A stretch of 64,000 nucleotides of DNA, taken from the NCBI RefSeq assembly GCF_021155775.2, contig NC_060234.1:18376526-18440525 (forward strand), in the 5' to 3' direction. The position numbers and the translations under genes are program-made. Positions within the stretch are counted from its first letter, which is position 1. Every line of letters starts with the position of its first letter. The notes below the pieces were generated by a model, which did not search any database, had not been told where the DNA came from, and saw only the letters and a program-made list of their open reading frames with translations. The DNA comes from Neodiprion pinetum. Its lineage: Eukaryota > Arthropoda > Insecta > Hymenoptera > Diprionidae. Below, piece by piece: positions 59,531 to 64,000 of the stretch.

Positions 59531-62500
59531 AGGTATGCCAAAAAGTTTTTTTCGCAAGATCATGATCAAAATTTCCGTGATCTATCCCTTTGAAAATCAT
59601 TGCTACCGATTGACGTAAAAAAGGACACAGAATCATATTTCTCATGTAAGATTGGAGACTCGTTTTTTGATTTCATTGATGTCGAAAGTCGAAATATAAA
59701 TTCGAAAAACGTCTTCGGTCTCTGAATGAAACAGGATTTAATTTCGACGCAGCGACGACGTCACAAAATTAGCTAACTACCCAGACCAATTATTTTTCCA
59801 GTCACGCCTTATCTGTAACTCGCGAAGTAATTAGATCACAAGACAAGATCAGTTTTACTTCGATTCTGTTTCGTTGTGTATTCGTCTTGAACTGATTCTA
59901 GATTTGGTTTGTGCTTTACACTTATTTCTATTGCAGCTCGTCCGATGCCAGCGCAATAGTGTGTAATTAAAATAAGCCGAAGATGAAAAACTGTCGTCTC
60001 GAAGAAACAGCAGCTTGGTAAACATGACCCGCAAAGTTCCGAATGAAGAAAGAAGGAATTAGCCTAAAACGAATTACTCTCTCCTACCAGAAACGAATAC
60101 GAGAAAAGTTTCGTCGCCCAGAGGACGCGGCGAGAAACAACCTTCCCAAGTATTTTCTTTATCTGCCACGTATAACGCGGTATCTTATTTTCATTCAGAC
60201 CACGTCGACTGAACCGTGCCAGGAAACACGGCGAGGGTTTTTTGACCCTGCGGTACTTCAGCAATCCTTAGCTTCCCTGCCGTCAGGACATCAAGAGACA
60301 CGGGACGGAGGGAAAAACGAACACACATTTGTTGGAGTGTTTCGTTAGGAAGCGAAATTTGTTTCTTTCCCTTTTAACTTCTAAATAACTTTTTTTACAT
60401 AGCGAGAATACAATATTGATATCTCTTGAGAATGTATGGGACGTACATACAAACCGGATAAAAAAAGAATTGTTAAAACTGAAATGGGATAAAACAAAGG
60501 CTTGTTTCGTTCCAGCGAAGCTGATTTTATAATTAATGGATAAACAAAACCCCGTGACACAGCAAAAATTTTTAAAAAGCTACATTTTGATTATCAAGTG
60601 TTCGTTATGGTATCAACGTAAGAGCAATGTAACATTAGTCCAGATAATTTGTAGTGTATTTACTCATGAATAAAATGTGCTATCGCTTAATCAAGCCCTC
60701 AAATTTTTTGCTCAATATTGTTTTTGTGCCGATAAGCTTTTTCAGCTGACTGTAAATACCATACATTCCTAAATTCCAGTTCAAAACAACTCAAAGTTTT
60801 TCCATTTAAATGTAATATGTCATTTTTATAAACTAATTTTGTTTCAAATCGTTATCATTCCAGAAGCATTTTGCAGAGCAGTGAATTCTACGAAAATGAT
60901 CCCTGCAAATGAGCTCGTACCTGAAAATGTTTAAGCTTTATAAACCTTGGGTCGGAAGTCAATTTTATGTAAAAATTCATCTCTTCAAACGTGTTAAGTT
61001 ATTGAATTATTAACTTTAGCCACAATGTAAGTTCAAATAGTACATCTGTACAGGATTGATTATCTGTAAAATACCCACTTCTAGGATCAAGTGTGTGACA
61101 TCGAATGCGGTCAAGTGATAAAAAATGCGGTCTACAAAGGTTTCTAATATTGGAACGGTAAACGATGTCGAGAAAAAAATACGAGTGGATGCATTTCAGA
61201 GTAATACGTATCGTATTGTGCTAAACTGACAACCAAATTGGGAATGGTGACATGTCGGTGACGGTTGGTTCAACGCTAGATGAAAACACACGGAATTCCC
61301 CAGATTTGATTAATATAACAATATATACGTAGAAACACTTTCGACCAGGAGGATCGATTATGAGAAAATATTCAGCTCAGCAATGAAACATTTGCCATTC
61401 GAATTAAGTGGCAAAGATTGAAGCCGACGAATCGCGAATTTTAACTAAATCCCTGAGATTCACTTTCAAAGAATTCCACCCTTGCACTAATGTCAAATTG
61501 CTTACGCGCAATCACGTATATATGGTAAAAAGAAGGCGAGAGTGATTAAATTTGCTTCGAAGGCAAGGGCGACGATATTTTCTAGCGACGATCCTTTACG
61601 GTGATAAATGATCTTCGAAGCGAAGGTAGGCAATAGTGAGACGGCAAAAAAGTGCGGTAATAAACAGAGAGGTACTAAAAATGTACGGACGTTAGCAGAC
61701 GCTGTTAAAATCGTGTACACCTCACGGTTTCATAATTTACCTTCTTGTTTCGACGTCACGTGGTGTGATTTAAAACCGCAAGGTATTATGTCACTGACGT
61801 TGTTATAAATTACCCGTCGATTTACAAACTTTCAACAATTTCTTACCGAAGATTATAACACTTAATCTTTTCTCATGATGGAATGAAATAACGATTCAAC
61901 AAATGTTTTTGGTGCAATATTATATTATTTGAATTGTTTTTGCAAGAATACGTCCTCTGCAGGTAAAAGTTACAACAACTAATTGTTTCGGTCAGAAAGG
62001 TTTCGGTTATTTTATAGACTACAAACTAGTATAGTTTGTCAACGGTGTTAAAGTTTAAACAATAAAAAAAATCATACCTAAAAATGATACGATTCTCATA
62101 AGGTCTTCTAAAAATTTCAAGAGATTCCGAAGGCTCATTAACGTACGTTATTTACAGGTTACATAAAGGTTTTAGAATGTTAAACGAGTTTTCGAAACTC
62201 TATAACAAAGTCACTCATTGTCTTGATACTGATTTGAGTGACGTATTTTTTTTGGGGGGGGGGGGATTGCGAGAAGAAGTAATAAAAAAAATCTCTAATT
62301 GTCGATTGCCCGAAAGTTGAGGTTCAAATATTGTTGATACATAGAGGCGTGTACTTTGTAAGATTTTACATAACAGTAATGTTCTTGGTGAATAAAATTA
62401 TCTGGGCAAAGTATGTCGAAGATTTCGAAGATTTAAATAACCTCGAATGATTGGCTACAATTCTCGATTATACATTATATATTTGTATACGTGACGGATC

Positions 62501-64000
62501 GTAATTTTATTACAGCAAATCAAATCTATTAGTCGTTATTTGTAACAACTTAATATTATATTGCTGTGTCATAGAGTATAAACGTAGCTAATAAATAGCT
62601 ATATAAGCACATGCGATAAATCTTTTATTACCGTGCGATAAACGTTTATTACTATGTATAATAGTAAACTGTCATAAAAACTTATGTTTCTATAACTGTC
62701 TGCAATTTTGCAGGAAACGTGTATTTTCCATTCCGTGAGAAATTTCTAATTGTGATTATTACACATTCCTGGGCTATTTCCATTTTTTCGTCGTAGCGGA
62801 AAAATACATTTCTCTTCGCAGTATAAACACTATTTTTGTAATCGTAACCAGAAAATCTAGTAACTATTTCCTCTTTTTAACTATTGCTCTAATTTGATGT
62901 TGATGCAACAATAAATTGAAGTTGAAGCCTTGTTTAGCCGAAAAAATGGAATAACCTAAACTAACAGACATAATACGTTGCTCTAACTAAACAATGTAAT
63001 ATGTAGTTAAAACTACAATCATACAAAACAATCCCTTGTGCCACATTTTCATTTAAATTCTTTAATTTTTAAACGGCACGCATTTTACAACCACGTTCAA
63101 GTACATTTGGAAAAAAAAACAAAATTTGCCTCAGTGGAAGCAATAAAACTGTTTTAATAATTTGTTGATTCAAAGTTGTTTTGTCCGTTTCTGACCGAAG
63201 TGAAGCGATAAATGTATTTGTATCGACTTCATCTGCATCACCCCTCAAAAGATGAAGTTACAGTTACAGTTTTGTTCACTCAGACTAGATTGTAAATCGA
63301 CAAAGTCTGACTAAAGAAAGGTTGAATGAGCGAAGAAAATGGTTTTCGAGATCACAAGCGTGGCCCCAAACCACATTTCCCCGTATAAAAAATTTCCCAC
63401 GTAAAAATACGGATAATGGATGTACGATGTTCGCCTGAGCACATGAAAAAGGTAAATATAGCAGGGACTGAGCGAATGCGAGTATAAAGAAAATTTTTGT
63501 CGGCGAATGGTTGCGTTTGTAGTTGGCAAGCGAAACGTAAAAAAATCAAGGTGATATAAAAATTTTCATTGAGATATAAAATAGGGTGACGTGAGGCGCG
63601 ACGGACCCCCAAATCATTTTAACGAAAAATATATTTTTTGTAATATTCATATATTATTATGGTTTGTTTAATATGTGTTGGATCAAAGTACGCAACGTTC
63701 TTTTAGGACGAAATTTTTTTTCTATTAATGTTATTTTAGATAAAGGCCATTTGCTCTAGAATATATATATATATTTTTTTTGTCATACGCATTGATAGAT
63801 GATCAAAGATTTAATCAAAACAGGTAAAATTGACGACGAAGAGTGATTTGGAATAAAAAATGCGCTTCTTGGTTGAAAATGTTTTTTTTTTTTGAACAAT
63901 GGCAGAATAATGACGAATTTGTTCGAGATAGATGAAAAGAACTTGTACCCGGTGCTCAAAAGCCACACAAAATATTTAGCGGCTGAGGTGGTCATGCCCC
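59531..64000. other. Noncoding stretch to the window end
   Basis: No supported gene. A 101-codon + strand frame (60,043-60,348) in GC-richer DNA is unidentified. A run of twelve G after eight T lies at about 62,246-62,265. (AT)n lies at about 63,761-63,774. The final 700 bp are AT-rich with short frames on the minus strand. Confidence 0.4.

Overview
The window reads as nuclear DNA of an insect. It is AT-rich, has no long uninterrupted genes, and shows GT/AG splice-like signals, an intron inside a transposase gene, a long (GA)n microsatellite, and a dense load of DNA-transposon remnants and palindromic MITEs. The transposon families seen (Transib, hAT, mariner-type, probable piggyBac-type) fit an insect. 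I cannot name the species from sequence alone. There is no bacterial or phage organisation, no operon, no CRISPR array, and no rRNA or tRNA gene that I can recognise.

The best-supported object is a complete but dead Transib element at 27,035-30,305 on the minus strand, of the family that shares ancestry with the RAG1 recombinase. It is flanked by an exact 5-bp duplication (CGTCG). Its left end starts with CACAGTG, the V(D)J recombination-signal heptamer, followed by a 22-bp spacer and a nonamer-like ACAAAAATA. Its transposase keeps the D, D and E positions and the CxxC/HxxxxH zinc ligands. It is split by an intron whose exons join in frame, and is killed by one nonsense codon and two frameshifts.

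Other mobile elements: a 669-bp hAT remnant with an 8-bp duplication and the dimerisation tail of its transposase (18,212-18,880); a mariner-type non-autonomous element (39,456-40,221); a 1.2-kb TA-flanked element made of short TGACGTCA-type palindromes (10,709-11,904); a TIR-bounded 121-bp tandem repeat (8,455-9,171); three copies of one palindromic MITE (22.1, 37.8 and 56.8 kb); and foldback elements at 6.5, 14.7, 15.7, 20.8, 46-47.7 and 50 kb.

Two repeat themes link distant places. The ~121-bp unit occurs at 8.5 kb, inside the Transib 3' region, and in both arms of the 46-47.7 kb foldback. A degenerate GTAATCTTT minisatellite occurs four times, each time ending in the same conserved cap.

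Host coding content is thin. I list weak exon candidates at 15-239(+), 16,550-16,672(-), 20,373-20,578(-), 32,934-33,248(+, two exons in matching phase) and 38,461-38,543(+), plus a cysteine-pair ORF at 42,083-42,340(-). None is identified by family. The rest is intergenic or intronic DNA, described block by block.
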